In this document: piece by piece, positions 47,449 through 59,549 of the stretch
How positions within the stretch are numbered: the first letter of the stretch is position 1
How the letters are laid out: the number at the start of each line of letters is the position of its first letter
Source of the DNA: Cranoglanis bouderius
Taxonomy: Eukaryota > Chordata > Actinopteri > Siluriformes > Cranoglanididae
Assembly: GCA_023630585.1 (NCBI GenBank)
Contig: CM042562.1
Span: forward strand, 11,046,684 to 11,110,683
Reading direction: 5' to 3'
DNA length: 64,000 nucleotides
Made by a program: the position numbers and the translations under genes
Notes under the pieces: generated by a model
The model's database searches: none
What the model was told of the DNA's origin: nothing
The model's input: only the letters and a program-made list of their open reading frames with translations

Positions 47449-47970
47449 AAAATATAGAAAATATCAAATGTTTAAACTGAGTAAATGTACCATTTTAAGA
47501 AAAAAAATAATTTGATGGCCGCAACACATCTCAAAAAAGTTGGGGCAGGGGCAACAAAAGGCTGGAAAAGTAAATGTTACTAAAAAGAAACAGCTGGAAG
47601 TTAACTGGCAACAGGTCAGTAACATGATTGGGTATAAGAGAGGCAGAGTTTCTCAAAATTAAAGATGGGCAGAGGTTCACCAATCTGCGAAAAACTGCAT
47701 CTACAAATTGTGGAACAATTTCAGAATAATGTTCCTCAACGTAAAATTGCGAAGACTTTGAATATCTCATCATCTACAGTACATAATATTATCAAAAGAT
47801 TCAGAGAACCTGGAGCAATTTCTGTGCGCAAGGGACAAGGGTGAAAATCAATATTGCATGTCCGTGATCTTTGGGCCCTCAGGCGGCACTGCATTAAAAA
47901 CAGGCATGATTCTGTAATGGAAATCACTGCATGGGCTCAGAAACACCTCCAGAACTCATTGTCTGTGAAC

Positions 47971-48731
47971 TGTAGCGAATCTAGCTCAAATGGGTGAAAT
48001 ATATCTATAGCTCTAATCGAAGCGTGTTCTGATTAAGTATGGATATAAATCGACCATGAAAGGGAATGTTATATTAATTACTGTAATCTGCCTTTAGAAT
48101 TAAATGCGAAGCAGCTTGATCTGTTTGTCCACCAAACTTACCAGGGCAATCTTCGTATTACTCTAAAAGAATAAATTATTCTTCTGGCCACGAAGCATAG
48201 TTTATTCTAAGTTAACAGAAATACAGCGCGTAGCGAAGAGCAACGTTAAAAGTGAACCTTGTCATGAGTAAAAACAGAGACGATCCAGTGGGGTAACCAT
48301 GGATTTTAATAACTACGTAAAAACTACTGATATACACAACTAGGTACAAACAAATAATACATATATACAGGGTAAGTGAAAGAAACAAAAGGAAAAATGA
48401 TGAAAGTAACAATGGCAGAACACACAACAGTTTAACCTCGAGAATCAGCAATGAATTCGAATTCACCTTTTAACAAAGGTGGCTCTGACTTAAAGAACAC
48501 CTCTATAGATCGATTGAAATTCATACTTGCGTTAATTTTATGCCGTTCACGAGGGTCCTTGGTTCGTAGATTTAGCGAGGAGTTTGCTGAATCTTCCGCG
48601 TCGGTAGAGTAGGGGTGAACGGAGTTGGGTCTCGCCAAAGAATAAAGAATATGGTAATTGCCACGTGGTTTAACGAGACAAAGGAGAGTCCGGAGGAATG
48701 CCGGAAACGGAAGGCGGAAGAGAGCAAGTCC

Positions 48732-48769
<38 letters not shown>

Positions 48770-49749
48770 TGAAGTCAAAGTAGAGAGGAAGAAGAAAAGT
48801 AGTGAAAAGGAAGAAGCAAAGGCGAAAAGCAAAGCAGAAGCAAGAAAAAGCATAGAGGGACGTGTGTCGCGGTCTTTTATGGACAATGCCAATGTACACG
48901 TCTCTCTGAGCTGCTGGCGAATCCAGAGAGAGATGAGAAAGTTCTGGGGGAAAACTTTCTTGGTCTGTCCCAGAGCGGGTCGCATGTCAAGGCGGGGTTT
49001 GTATTAAGTTTGGATTAGGTTAAAATATGGAAAAGTATAGAATGATACATCCCATCTGTCCTATAGTATGCATCATTAATTGGCATATTACGAGACAATG
49101 ATTTTGGTACCAAACTTCAAGGACATTATGATATCTTGGACAGTGTAGGATCATTAGACATGGTTACAGACAACTTAAAAATTAGCTTCTCGCTCAAACT
49201 ATCTAAAATTACTATAACTAGGTTATCTAGACACACAACACATGCATATACGAATATATTATAACTATCTAGAAATATGATTATATGTTGCATTCAAGAG
49301 ACATTTTCACTGTATGTGTGCGTGAGTGTGGGTATGTCCAGAAGAGGGGGCTGGCGTTCTTCTAATGTCCCACCGGTCCTTGGTAACCTCAGGGTGACCT
49401 TTAGGGAGGACGTGTTCCTTGCGGGACCGGTGGGCTCTGATGTTAATCTATGTGGTTGTAAACAGAGATTAGATCAGAGACTTACAGGCCCTTGGTCGGA
49501 GTTTTGGTGGACCCCTGCTGATGAACTAATCGTGAAGTTTCACAGACGTTCACACCCGTTAAGTCATCAAAGGTTTCTTTTATTGCAGGGGTAAGTCCTA
49601 TGTGGGTTCCAAAGAGTCTTTTGCATTCCAAAGGTGCATCTGGTCAAAGGAGGCCTCTCGGGGTTACTCTCGGTCACCTGAGAGGTGAAACTTTCTATGT
49701 TCCGTTTGGGTTAATTCAGAAATCAGTTTGGGCACCGTCATACGTTACA
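47971..49749. mobile_element. solo LTR-like element, 1779 bp, TSD GAAC (inverted relative to 38736-40696)
   Basis: Starts TGTAGCGAATC, ends ACGTTACA, flanked by GAAC (47967-47970, 49750-49753), and interrupts the Tc1 transposase relic. The right 430 bp match the left part of the 38736-40696 element in reverse, including an open frame (49277-49594, continued after a break to 49749). A (GA)n tract is at about 48737-48767. No retroviral genes seen. Confidence 0.85.
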
Positions 49750-50762
49750 GAACACAGTTTGCCGTGCCATCCACAAATGCAGGTTAAAGCTCTATCATGC
49801 AAAAAAGAACCCATATGTGAACATGATCCAGAAACGCCTGTGGTCAGACGAATTATAATTTGAAATTCATTTTGGAAACCATGGACGCCGTGTCCTCTTG
49901 ACTAAAGAGGAGAGGGACCATCCGGCATCCGGCTCAGTTCAAAAGCCTGCATCTCTGACGGTATGGGGGTGCATTAGTGCTTATAGAATGGGCAGCTTGC
50001 ACATCTGGAAAGGCACCATCAATGCTGAAAGGTACATACAGGTTTTAGGGCAACATCTGCTTCCGTCCAGACAACGTCTTTTTCAGGGAAGGCCTTGCAT
50101 ATTTCAGCGAGACAATGCTAAACCACATACTGCATCTATTACACTGCAAAAAATGCCCCTCTTGACACAAGCAAGATGTGCTAAATTCTAGTTAAAGTGT
50201 ACTAAAATCAAGCAAAAAAATCTGCCAATGGGGTAAGCAAAACTGACTTGATAAGAATTCTTGAAAATAGCATAAATATCTAGTCACTAATAAATGCAAT
50301 TTCATCGTAAATCTAGACAAACATGCTTAAAGCTGTGCAGTTTTTTCTTTTTATAAGAATTTAATAATAAATACATTTAGTGAAAATTGCATTGAAACTA
50401 GAATATTTTATCTTAAATCTAGTCACTAAAAATACTGTTAGGTCTTATATCTAGACAAACATGCTTATAATTATGCAATTTTCAATTTTTATAAGCACTG
50501 AATAATAAGTAATTTTAGTGCAGATTGCATTAAAACTAGAATATTTAACCTTAAATTCAGCTTATTTTTGATTTTTTAAAGATGCACAATAACCTGAAAA
50601 TAGATTAAAATTCTTTAAACACCCCAATAAAGAAACATCATAATGTACTAAATGAATAAACAAACAACTTAAGTTTTGCTGAACATTTATTAAAGAACCT
50701 CCTCTTAAACAAATGGAGCATATAAGCAGGATGAACTGATTCCAAGGCTATTCAACCGACAC

Positions 50763-50765
<3 letters not shown>

Positions 50766-50838
<73 letters not shown>
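50766..50838. repeat. (CA)n microsatellite
   Basis: About 36 CA units inside the CACTA-like element. Confidence 0.95.
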
Positions 50839-50839
<1 letters not shown>

Positions 50840-51547
50840 GACAGCAACCGGCATATCAACAGCAAATGTTCTGCACAAAGAGCTATGCCTCAGTCTGTAA
50901 GCTGCATACACTATAACCTCAAACAGCAGTCATGTAAGCTTCAAACAGCAATTACTCAATGAATGTATTGCATTAATGTTTGGCAGATTCAAGAAACACT
51001 GCTGAAAATTGGGGAAAACTCAAAAATAGCACAAACCAATGCAAAAGAAATAGGGGAAAAAAAACAACAAAAAAACAAAAAAACACTGCAGCTATCACTG
51101 CCTCAGCCATACAACATCTTTGAAACAGAAATTACTCAACAAACATTTTCCATTCATGAATGGCCTTCTTGTACGAGGAGGTTGCATCCTGCTCGTGGAT
51201 GACATCTCCAAGTACTTGTGTTTGTAACACAGACAAGAGTGTGGCAATACACTTGGGATATGTCAGGCCAATTTTTCCTAATTAGGAAGTTTTTTAAACC
51301 AAGTATTTTATTGAGAGTGTAGGCATCTTAGGCACCTGCTAAGTTATCACTACTGAAGTTAAACTTACTGTAAGAATGTGGAAAAGAACCTCACTGACTG
51401 GGACCAGTTTCTTGGGTGCTGCAGAGCCAGATGGGAAGAGCAGTGGCAGGACGGTAAAAACAGCGATGGCATGTTCAACTACTTGAGGGGGGGAAAAAAA
51501 AAAAAAAAACGAGAGGAGATCTATATTGATATGCACTAAGGAATTTA

Positions 51548-53264
51548 GGGTAACACTTTATAATAAAGTGTACAGAAATAAAGTACTTCAAAATCATTAC
51601 CAAACTATTAGTTTATAGTTAATTCATAGTTAATATACATATATTAATATACAAATAGTGAGTTCACTGTTACTGCAATTACCAATTATTATTGTTTAAT
51701 TAGCTCATAGTAAAGGAATTGTTAATTAACTAGGAGTAAATAGATTAATTCAGTTCAACTCACATTTATTTGTATAGCGCTTTTCACAATACATATTGTT
51801 TTAAAGCAGCTTTACAGAGAATGCATGACAACATTACAATTTAGAGTGATCTGTTATCAAATGGCTGTCCAATTTTTGTAATTTCAGAAATGTACATCAC
51901 ACAGTTAGATAATAATGTATTAATTAAAGGTAGAAACAGTGAGCTCATGGAAGTAATGCATACATGTTAACAATGATTAGGATATATAGCAAAATTCATG
52001 GAAAGGTCATGGAAAATGTCATTAATTAAGTGCTTTAACCAACCTTTATTAGACATTAACTGCATTCATATTCAGTATTGCTTAAAATGTCATATGTTGT
52101 TTACGGGGACATAGGCGTAATGTTATTTATACTGTACAAACTGTGTATTCTCTCCCCATACACTAACAATACCCATAAACCTACCCATCAGAGAAAACGG
52201 TATTTATGTTTTTAAAGGAACACTTAATACTAATGCAATTAATTTATAAAAAAGATTGGTGTAAAGCACTTAATTAATGACATTTTCCAATTTTCTGTGA
52301 CCTAATCTAAAGTGAGATCTCCTTACGGTTAAAGGGTTAGTTCACCCAAAAATGAAAATGATGTCATTTATTACTCACCCTCATGTCGTTCCACACCCGT
52401 AAGACCTTCGTTCATCTTCGGAACACAAATTAAGATATTTTTGTTGAAATCCGATGGTTCAGTGAGGCCTCTATTGCCAGCAATAACACTGAACCTCTCA
52501 AGATCCATAAACGTACTAAAGACATATTTAAAACAGTTCATGTGAGTTCAGTGGTTCAACTTTAATGTTGCGAAGTGAAGAGAATGCTTTTTGTGCGCCA
52601 AAAAGCTTAATGAAGCAGTGTTTTGAAATCGGTCATCACTAGATATTGTTGAAAAGTAGTTATTTTGGGGGGTTTTTGGCGCACAAGTATTCTCGTCACT
52701 TCACAACATTAAAGTTGAACCACTGAACTCACATGAGCTGTTTTAAATATGTCTTTAGTACCTTTATGTATCTTGAGAGGTTATATAAAGTATAAAAAGT
52801 TGAACCACTATAGTCACATGAACTGTTTTAAATGTTTTTAATAGCTTTATGGATCTTGAGAGGTGCAGTGTCATTGCTGGCAATAGAGGCCTCTCTGAGC
52901 CATCATATTTCATCAGAAATATCTTAATTTGTGTTCTGAAGATGAAGGTCTTATGGGTGTAGAACAACATGAGGGTGAGAAATAAATCACATTATTTTCA
53001 TTTTTGGGTGAACTAACCCTTTAAGTTGTTAACAAAGCATAATAAATATTAACTAACTTATTACTTATGAGCTAATTAAACAACAATAATAATTGTGTTA
53101 ATTCCACTGAAAATGAATGAAGAACTCACTGATTGTATATAGCCCATTAATGCATTAACAATGTAGAGACTACAATATAATAACTATGAATTAACTATAA
53201 ACCAATAGTTTACAAATGATTTGTAAGTACTTTATTACTGTATACTTATTATAAAGTGTTACTG
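51548..53264. mobile_element. MITE with ~90-bp inverted ends, in an intron of the relic gene
   Basis: Left gtaacactttataataaag and right ctttattactgtatacttattataaagtgttac form inverted arms that continue through tttatagttaattcatagtt. It contains a LINE-tail-like scrap (tttatttgtatagcgctttt at 51768) and a second element (52333-53020). Confidence 0.7.
52333..53020. mobile_element. TTAA-flanked inverted-repeat element
   Basis: TTAA at 52329-52332 and 53021-53024 flanks AGGGTTAGTTCACCC / GGGTGAACTAACCCT. The inverted arms continue (aaaaatgaaaatgatgtcat; cctcatgtcgttcc). A common fish non-autonomous DNA element with TTAA target preference (piggyBac- or Kolobok-like). Its middle is a further long palindrome around 52530-52750 (gttcagtggttcaactttaa). 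Confidence 0.8.
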
Positions 53265-53807
53265 AAATCAGGTGGGTATTATCTATACAGAATCAATGAA
53301 ATACATCTTTACCTCCATTTAATGTCCTTGGAGGCTTCATGACTTTCTTCATGACGCCATAAAACTGAACCTTGGAGTAGAAGTTCTCCCACCTGCCTTT
53401 CACCTCAGAAATGTATTGGCAATTGTTTGGCTCAATGACTCTCCGCAGTTCATCCATTGCCTGAGAGAAATATTGAAAGTTATAAAAATCATTAACTTGT
53501 ATGTCTGCAGTTATGCAGATGATATGGGACATTTGTCACTCAGTCTAAAGTATGTTTCAGTGTATATCCACATGGTCCAGTTCTTCGAAGCACAGGTATG
53601 CCTGTAAAATATTTGTGGGTCTGTCTTGCTCCTTCAAAGTATTTGAGTCAATGAAATTTCACCTGGACTGGAACTCCAGGTCTAATAGATGAGTTACAGC
53701 AGCTTTGTTTGGCTTCTTTGCTTTGTACATTTCTTGTAGAATCCTGTAATGTCTTTTTACACGTGCCTGTGTTTTTTGGCTGTCAAGGCTGTTGTCTGGA
53801 CCGTCGG

Positions 53808-54769
53808 CTATAATTCAGGCATTCAATATAATTAGAACAAGATGCACAAAATCAACAATTCAAGAATGTATGCCATGCCACATAAAAATAAATAAGGCAG
53901 AATAGTCTCCAGTGTAGGCTTCCTCTCTATGAAAGCACAAAAAATAAATAATTAGAATCGAATACAGGAAACTTGATTGGTAGAAAACAAGTCATGCAAT
54001 TTCTAGTTATAATATTTATAACTATATAATTAAAATGCCACAACACTCACATGAAATTATTATTATTTTTTTAATTTTTGGAAATGGTTAAATAAACTGC
54101 ATATGACTACTGCATAATGTAACTTGAGTAGGTCAATTAGGACAGCCGAGATTAAGTTTTAAGATTTCTCTCTAGCTGTATTTTTTTTTTTTTTTTTTGT
54201 CTCATTAATTTTGAGAGAGAAAAGGGGCTGATGGTGAGGGGACGACTTTTTATAACGTGACAAGCTTGTCAGGAACAACAGGAACTAACTTGTCTCGCGG
54301 ACCTTCCACAACCATCAAATCTATAGCAACCGTGTTGTTCATTGATATCTTTAAAATGTTAATCGCGCTGTGTGGAATAACACACTTCACACGGTGTCAA
54401 AGACAGGTTGCACTTAACTAGTCACCTAGCTAGTGATCCATATCTAAAGAGATAGCCATATATTCATGGTAAACTAGATTTCAAGCTATCAAATAGGTGC
54501 GACATGTAGTGAGCCTAATCACCACAATCACTAGCTAGGGAGCTAACGGAGTTTTACTGTCTTGCTATATTGCACTGTCCATATCTAGCTTGCTAGCATA
54601 CAACGAGCTACGATGCTTAGCTCAGTAGCAAATTTCAAGTTCAATGTTAAATAAGCCAACAAATGATACAACCAAAAGATATCAACATTAAAACGGTTTT
54701 CCGATAAATTATACAAATACAATTATACAATTCCTATAATACAAAAAAAGAAAGCTGTTAAAGTTTTAC
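53808..54769. other. intron of relic gene
   Basis: No recognised element. Poly-T run at 54180-54198. Confidence 0.4.
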
Positions 54770-55430
54770 CTGCAACTTTGTGGGCTTGAGCCTGAAACAC
54801 GGGCCATCCTCCTTTCGGCGGTTTTTTCCCATCCCGCCACTCTACGATGTAGTCGGTTTCCTTGTCCGCTCCATCCAAAAACTTATTAGAGTCAAAATTC
54901 CGGATCTGGGAAGTAGGCAAAATGTTCCACTTCCCAACAGCGGTGCCTCCACACCACCGAACATAATCAGAAGTGAACGTGAGCGAACGCCACCTATAAC
55001 TGATCCTGTTGTTGTTGTTTTTTCTTCTCTTAATTGCGTTTAACAACAAATATACAAATGCGTACAACCAAAATTGCAACATTTATAACTGATCCTGGTG
55101 ATTATGGCGGGTGATTTTTTGAATCGTCAGAAAAGTTGATTGGTCAACATGAATGCAGCGGGAATAATGGGGCGGAGTCTTTTATTTATTTATTTATTTT
55201 ATATATGCATTATGGAGAGACTGTGATGAGAAGTCTGAGTTTAACAGTCTAACGAAGAGGCTAAAGGTTGGGAAATGAAATATAAAAAGTACCTTGTGGA
55301 GAAAACGGAAATTCCTAGATTAAGCATAAGTCCTTGATTAAGCATAACCAAATGTTTGAATGCTGTCAGAATGTAAACAGTTCCATCCACCCCATTTTTG
55401 CCTGTGAATGTGTATTGGGACCTGTATCAG

Positions 55431-55461
<31 letters not shown>

Positions 55462-55462
55462 C

Positions 55463-55872
55463 ATGCCGTATTTAAAAGGAAAAGTAAGGGACTACTTTGG
55501 AGTTGATCAGATAAACCATACAGTGTCTGTTAAGTGGATTACTTTAAATGGAAACAAATACATTCGTGAAAAAACATTACTAGTGTGTATGGCAAATGCT
55601 AGTAGTCTACCCGAATTTGGCCTTGTGAGGAACATATTCGTCATAAATTCATCTTTGTATTGTTTTGAATGTCAGTACAGTCTGTTTTGACAGAGACTAC
55701 ATGTCATAAAATTGAGGTTCCCAACCTGGCTGAGGCAACTGAACTAGTAAATGCAAACAACCTTGTAGACTTCACACCGTATTACAGTTTCAGTCACAGG
55801 GACATTACATATGTCCCTATGAAATATTACCTTGGAGATGTGATTGAATTACATAAAGCCTCAAATGTGTGA
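55463..55872 (+). pseudogene. CACTA transposase C-terminal-like relic (+)
   Basis: Plus-strand frame reads YLKGKVRDYFGVDQINHTV and LPEFGLVRNIFVINSSLYCF, then after a frameshift near 55675 continues CHKIEVPNLAEATELV and YVPMKYYLGDVIELH. The pattern (short beta-rich segment, FG-x-I-x-x-IFV, then a closing region) resembles the C-terminal part of proteins encoded by animal CACTA elements, but I only recall this loosely. It is divergently arranged to the minus-strand gene relic. Confidence 0.35.
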
Positions 55873-55927
55873 GAATTTATGGGTGTGTTCTAAATTGAAT
55901 ACGTTTTGACTTATTTTGGATGTATAA

Positions 55928-56859
55928 CAGGGGTCTCAAACTTGTTCAACAATCTCTCCTTTTCGGCAAACACAGTGGCAGAGCGGATCGGCGAGTTATC
56001 GAGTGACATTTATGATCAGTTACGAAGCAAATCTAAAGTTTTCACTGCATACTCTGTAGCGCTTGACGAAAGCACAGACATAACTGACAGTGCTCAGCTT
56101 GCAATTTTCATTAGGGGTATTAATGACCAATTTGAAGTGACTGAAGAGTTGCTGAGTTTGTGTCCAATGCACGGCCGTACCACAGCCAAAGATATATTTC
56201 AGCAGCTGTGTGACGCAATTGAGCGCGCTGGTTTTTCAGAGAGGCACAGGGACAAGCAGACAAGACTGGACAGTTTCTGAGAGAATTACCTCCATGCTTC
56301 CCAGAGCTGTCCAAAGTGTTCAGTCGGGTAATGTGCCTTTTTGGAAGCACATATCTGTGTGAGAAACTTTTCTCAACTATGAACTTCAATAAATGCAAGT
56401 ACAGGTCCAGGCTTAGTGATGCCCATCTTGAAGCTGTACTCAGAGTTTCAACTGTGACCTCCAGCAGGGCAAACGTGGCTCAGATGTTTGAGCAGAAGCA
56501 AAGAAATAGAATAGTGTACAAATGTATTCAGGGTTTGCATTTGTTCACTGCAATGTTGTTAGTTGAGTGCAAGGTTTTGAGTTATTTAAGTTAAAATAAA
56601 GTAAGGGGAAAATATTTGCACTACCTGTTAAAAACTAATATATACTGTTATAACAACGATAGAGACACTACTGTTTACATTTTTTGTTAAGTTTGACAAA
56701 AAATATTTTAGCAATGGAATTCGAAGTAAATTAGAAATAATGTTAAGTAAATTTTCAGAAATTTTCCACTTTCTTGTTGTGCTTGAATGTTAAAATGGCC
56801 CTCCTATGAGGTGTCAATCACAGCAATGGCCCCCATCCAGTTTGAGTTTGAGACTCCTG
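55928..56859 (+). mobile_element. hAT element with perfect 8-bp TSD, transposase relic
   Basis: Termini CAGGGGTCTCAAACT and gtttgagactcctg; flanking ATGTATAA at 55920-55927 and 56860-56867. Plus strand encodes a GTF2IRD2/ZBED-like hAT transposase piece: ALDESTDITDSAQLAIFIRG (the catalytic-core Asp region) and, after an internal deletion near 56270, the C-terminal dimerisation block STYLCEKLFSTMNFNKCKYR. Most of the catalytic domain is missing, so it is non-autonomous. Confidence 0.88.
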
Positions 56860-58120
56860 ATGTATAACAATTTTTTTTGTCTTTCATTTATCATTGTGAT
56901 GTTTTGGAATAATCTGCGTTCAATACAAGTTGAGCTCAATCGACAACAATGTTGATCAAACCCCTTCTTTGAGAAGAAAAAAAGTTGTCAATTATTTTCG
57001 TGCTCATCAACAAATGCTGCTAATGAGCTCACCCAGAATATTCCTTAGAATACTTTAATACTCATGTTAAGTGCTGTCTGTTTTGACAGCCCCAGGGATA
57101 AATAAATCTGTGTTACTTTGTAAATGTGATTGTTCTGCATACAATAAATTCATTGTTGTATGTTTGTTGATGATACAAAATATAGTAAATCAGAATCAAA
57201 CCACTTTTTGACCAAGTGTTCATATTCACACAAGCAATTTGTCTTAATTGAATTTTCAAATACATGAACAGACACAAACAGAAGATCACTAAAACAACAA
57301 AAAAAAAACTAACCTTTACCTTTCTTAATTAAGATTCTTGAAATTAGAATTTTTAGGGGTGGTATTATTCTTAAAATTAGTACAACAATCTAATTGAACA
57401 TGCACCAAAACTTGCACTTTATAGCTGTCACTTGTTTCTGGTAAAATCTACCTCAAAATGAGTTAACATTTACTTGTCAAGACAGAAGAAGACCAATTTT
57501 CTTAAATTAAGATTTATGAGCTAGTGTGCAATGTATTTTATAAGACTTTTTGTCTTTTATGGCAAAAAAAACAAGACGTATTGTCTAGAAATAAGATTTT
57601 TTTTACTTTCTTAGATTTCGGTTTTTGCAGTGTACAACAGCATGGCTTCGTAGTAGAAGGGTCCAGGTGCTGAACTGACCTGCCTGCAGTCCAGACTTTT
57701 CACCAATTGAAAACATTTGGCGCACCATGAAACGAAAAATACGAAAAAGAAGACCCAGGACAGTTGAGCAGCTAGAATCCTGTATCAGACACGAATGGGA
57801 CAACATTCTTCTCCCAAAACTCCAGAAACTGGTCTCCTCAGGTCCCAGACGTATACGGACTGTTGTTAAAAGAAGTGGGGATGCTACACAGTGGTAAACA
57901 TGGCCCTGTCCCAACTTTTTTGAGGCGTGTTGCTGCCATCACATTAAATATTACCTTATTTCTTTCTTAAAATAGTACATTTCCTAAGTTTAAACATTTT
58001 GGTATGTTTTCTATGTTCTATTGTGAATAACATATGGGTTTATGAGATTTGCAAATCATTGCATTCTGTTTTTATTTAAATTTTACACAGCGTCCCAACT
58101 TTTTTGGAATTGGGGTTGTA

Positions 58121-59547
58121 TTTATAATGGCATGTGGGATTCCAGAAAGGAATTTTACTGATATGTCAACACTTCAGTACAGAGCTACATGGCATTGGGG
58201 TTTTGTGTGTCAGTGGCTTAATAATTGTTTAATAAGGCCGTTGGTCTTTAAATTCTTATTCATCTGATGTGTAGCTAGTAAATCTTTATTATTTGTTGAT
58301 ATTTTAATCATATCATTATATTGTTGAAACAAATTGAACATCCCTCAGTAAGGCACTGTGCAGTGAACCATTTCATGGCATTTTTTAAGTGTTTAACGCA
58401 TTTGTATATTTTTGTTGAACTAATCAAAATGTCCCAAGTTATTGTTCATGCTGCAATTTGGTATAAAAGGTATGACCAGGATGTTTTGTGTGTGCTCGTA
58501 AGTAAACAAGATGATCAGTACGTGTAATTTCCAACATTCTTTCATGCAAATTTAGAAATCTACATAATGAAATGGAAAGATCAGAATAAAAAAAAAAAAA
58601 AAAAAAATCTTTTACATTTTAAAATCTTTTGCATTTTGCTGGTTAGTGTGAACTTTGCATACACTATTGTAAGTGGTGTTAACTAAAACGTGATGCTAAA
58701 ACACCTGACATATCTAACATTTGGAAGGCTCATATTTACCTATATGTTGTCATCTGACATGAGTTTGTGTAATTACAAGTTGCTCTTTCATACTTGTGTA
58801 TAGGTTTGGGTTATGAGTAAATGTGTGTGTGCGCATGTGTCATGTTTGCGTGGTCTTTAGGGTTTACGGGTTATATCAGAACAGAAATGAAATTGGGCGT
58901 TTTAATTGTGTAACTACTTACATTTTTATGCACTTCCCATTTGTCGAACATACCAAAAACTAAAGGTTTCTTATTCTGAAATTGGAAGAAGTTAGATAAA
59001 TTATTTTCATATTTCCACATCTTTCCAAGGCACTATAGGCACAGCACCACATTTGAGGCATATCAATAAATGTGGTAACTCATACTGGATATCAGATACA
59101 TATCAAAGGAAACTGTTTGCTTTTATCAAGTTGCACTTATTTTCTGCTGCACTGGCATTTAAGTGCCGTCAGAGGCCCATGTACCATACGACTAATTAAT
59201 TGTAATTCATTTATTTATTTCAGTATGTAATTTAATTGAACATGGGCTACTTCAACAGGTTTTTTTTTCTTTCTTCAGTTGGGGCTCAATAGGATGCTTC
59301 AAGGTAAAAGAACGGCTAACAGATTAGTTCTTATCAAATATACATTATACAGAAAATAAATAATATACAAACTCTGAAAAGAGTTCTGACTCGGGTCATG
59401 ACTTGGCTTGCCCTAGTTAGCTTTATGTTATTTTGGTAAATTGTATTTTTTTAATTTTTTTTTTATAACTTTGCTTTTAGCAAAGAAGGTGTGATTTGTT
59501 CGTGACGAACTCACATTCTCCCACCTCACTATTTTTTTGTTTTATTC
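58121..59547. other. spacer, no recognised feature
   Basis: AT-rich, poly-A at 58589-58607. No gene or repeat that I can name. Confidence 0.5.
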
Positions 59548-59549
59548 TA

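Larger units (their letters stand above)
51369..55082 (-). pseudogene. multi-exon gene relic carried in the CACTA-like element
   Basis: Four minus-strand exons can be joined with matching phases: from somewhere in 55082-54975 to 54770, 53807-53572, 53460-53313 and 51481-51369. Landmarks: DYIVEWRDGKKPPKGGWPVF, then VKRHYRILQEMYKAKKPNKA and DRPTNILQAYLCFEELDH, then AMDELRRVIEPNN and WENFYSKVQFYGVMKKV, then VEHAIAVFTVLPLLFPSGSA. A likely further part at 51290-51140 reads GLTYPKCIATLLSVLQTQVL. An in-frame TGA (53661-53659) in the second exon breaks it. It resembles families of uncharacterised fish proteins (some labelled SAMD3-like); function unknown. Confidence 0.6.
50142..57632. mobile_element. 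CACTA (EnSpm-like) element, 7.5 kb, inside the Tc1 host
   Basis: Left end CACTGCAAAAAATG, right end GTTTTTGCAGTG, flanked by TA (50140-50141, 57633-57634), with the host transposase resuming on either side. The sub-terminal caaaaaaatctgccaatggg is a phrase I associate with fish EnSpm/CACTA elements. It holds coding relics on both strands, a MITE and a hAT element. Ends are also rich in diverged sub-terminal repeats (tctagacaaacatgcttaaa, twice). Confidence 0.8.
46652..58118 (+). mobile_element. Tc1-like transposon host of nested insertions
   Basis: Termini CAACCCCAATTCC... and ...GGAATTGGGGTTG with TA flanks (46650-46651, 58119-58120); inner arms share aaatgcaatgatttgcaaat and cccatatgttattca. 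Plus-strand transposase pieces: helix-turn-helix at 47665-47840 (RKIAKTLNISSSTVHNII, KRFREPGAISVRKGQG), then 47841-47970, 49754-50139 (LFQGRPCIFQRDNAKPHTA) and 57635-57900 (ending RTVVKRSGDATQW). Excluding insertions the element is about 1.5 kb. A related copy is at 59550-60967. Confidence 0.9.

Noticed and set aside
48432..49007. Basic/Ser-Leu-rich open frames of 130-155 codons
   Set aside because: They read through a (GA)n tract inside the solo LTR-like element on both strands; no conserved content.
54780..55043. Plus-strand open frame of 87 codons
   Set aside because: It is the antisense shadow of the first exon of the minus-strand relic gene.
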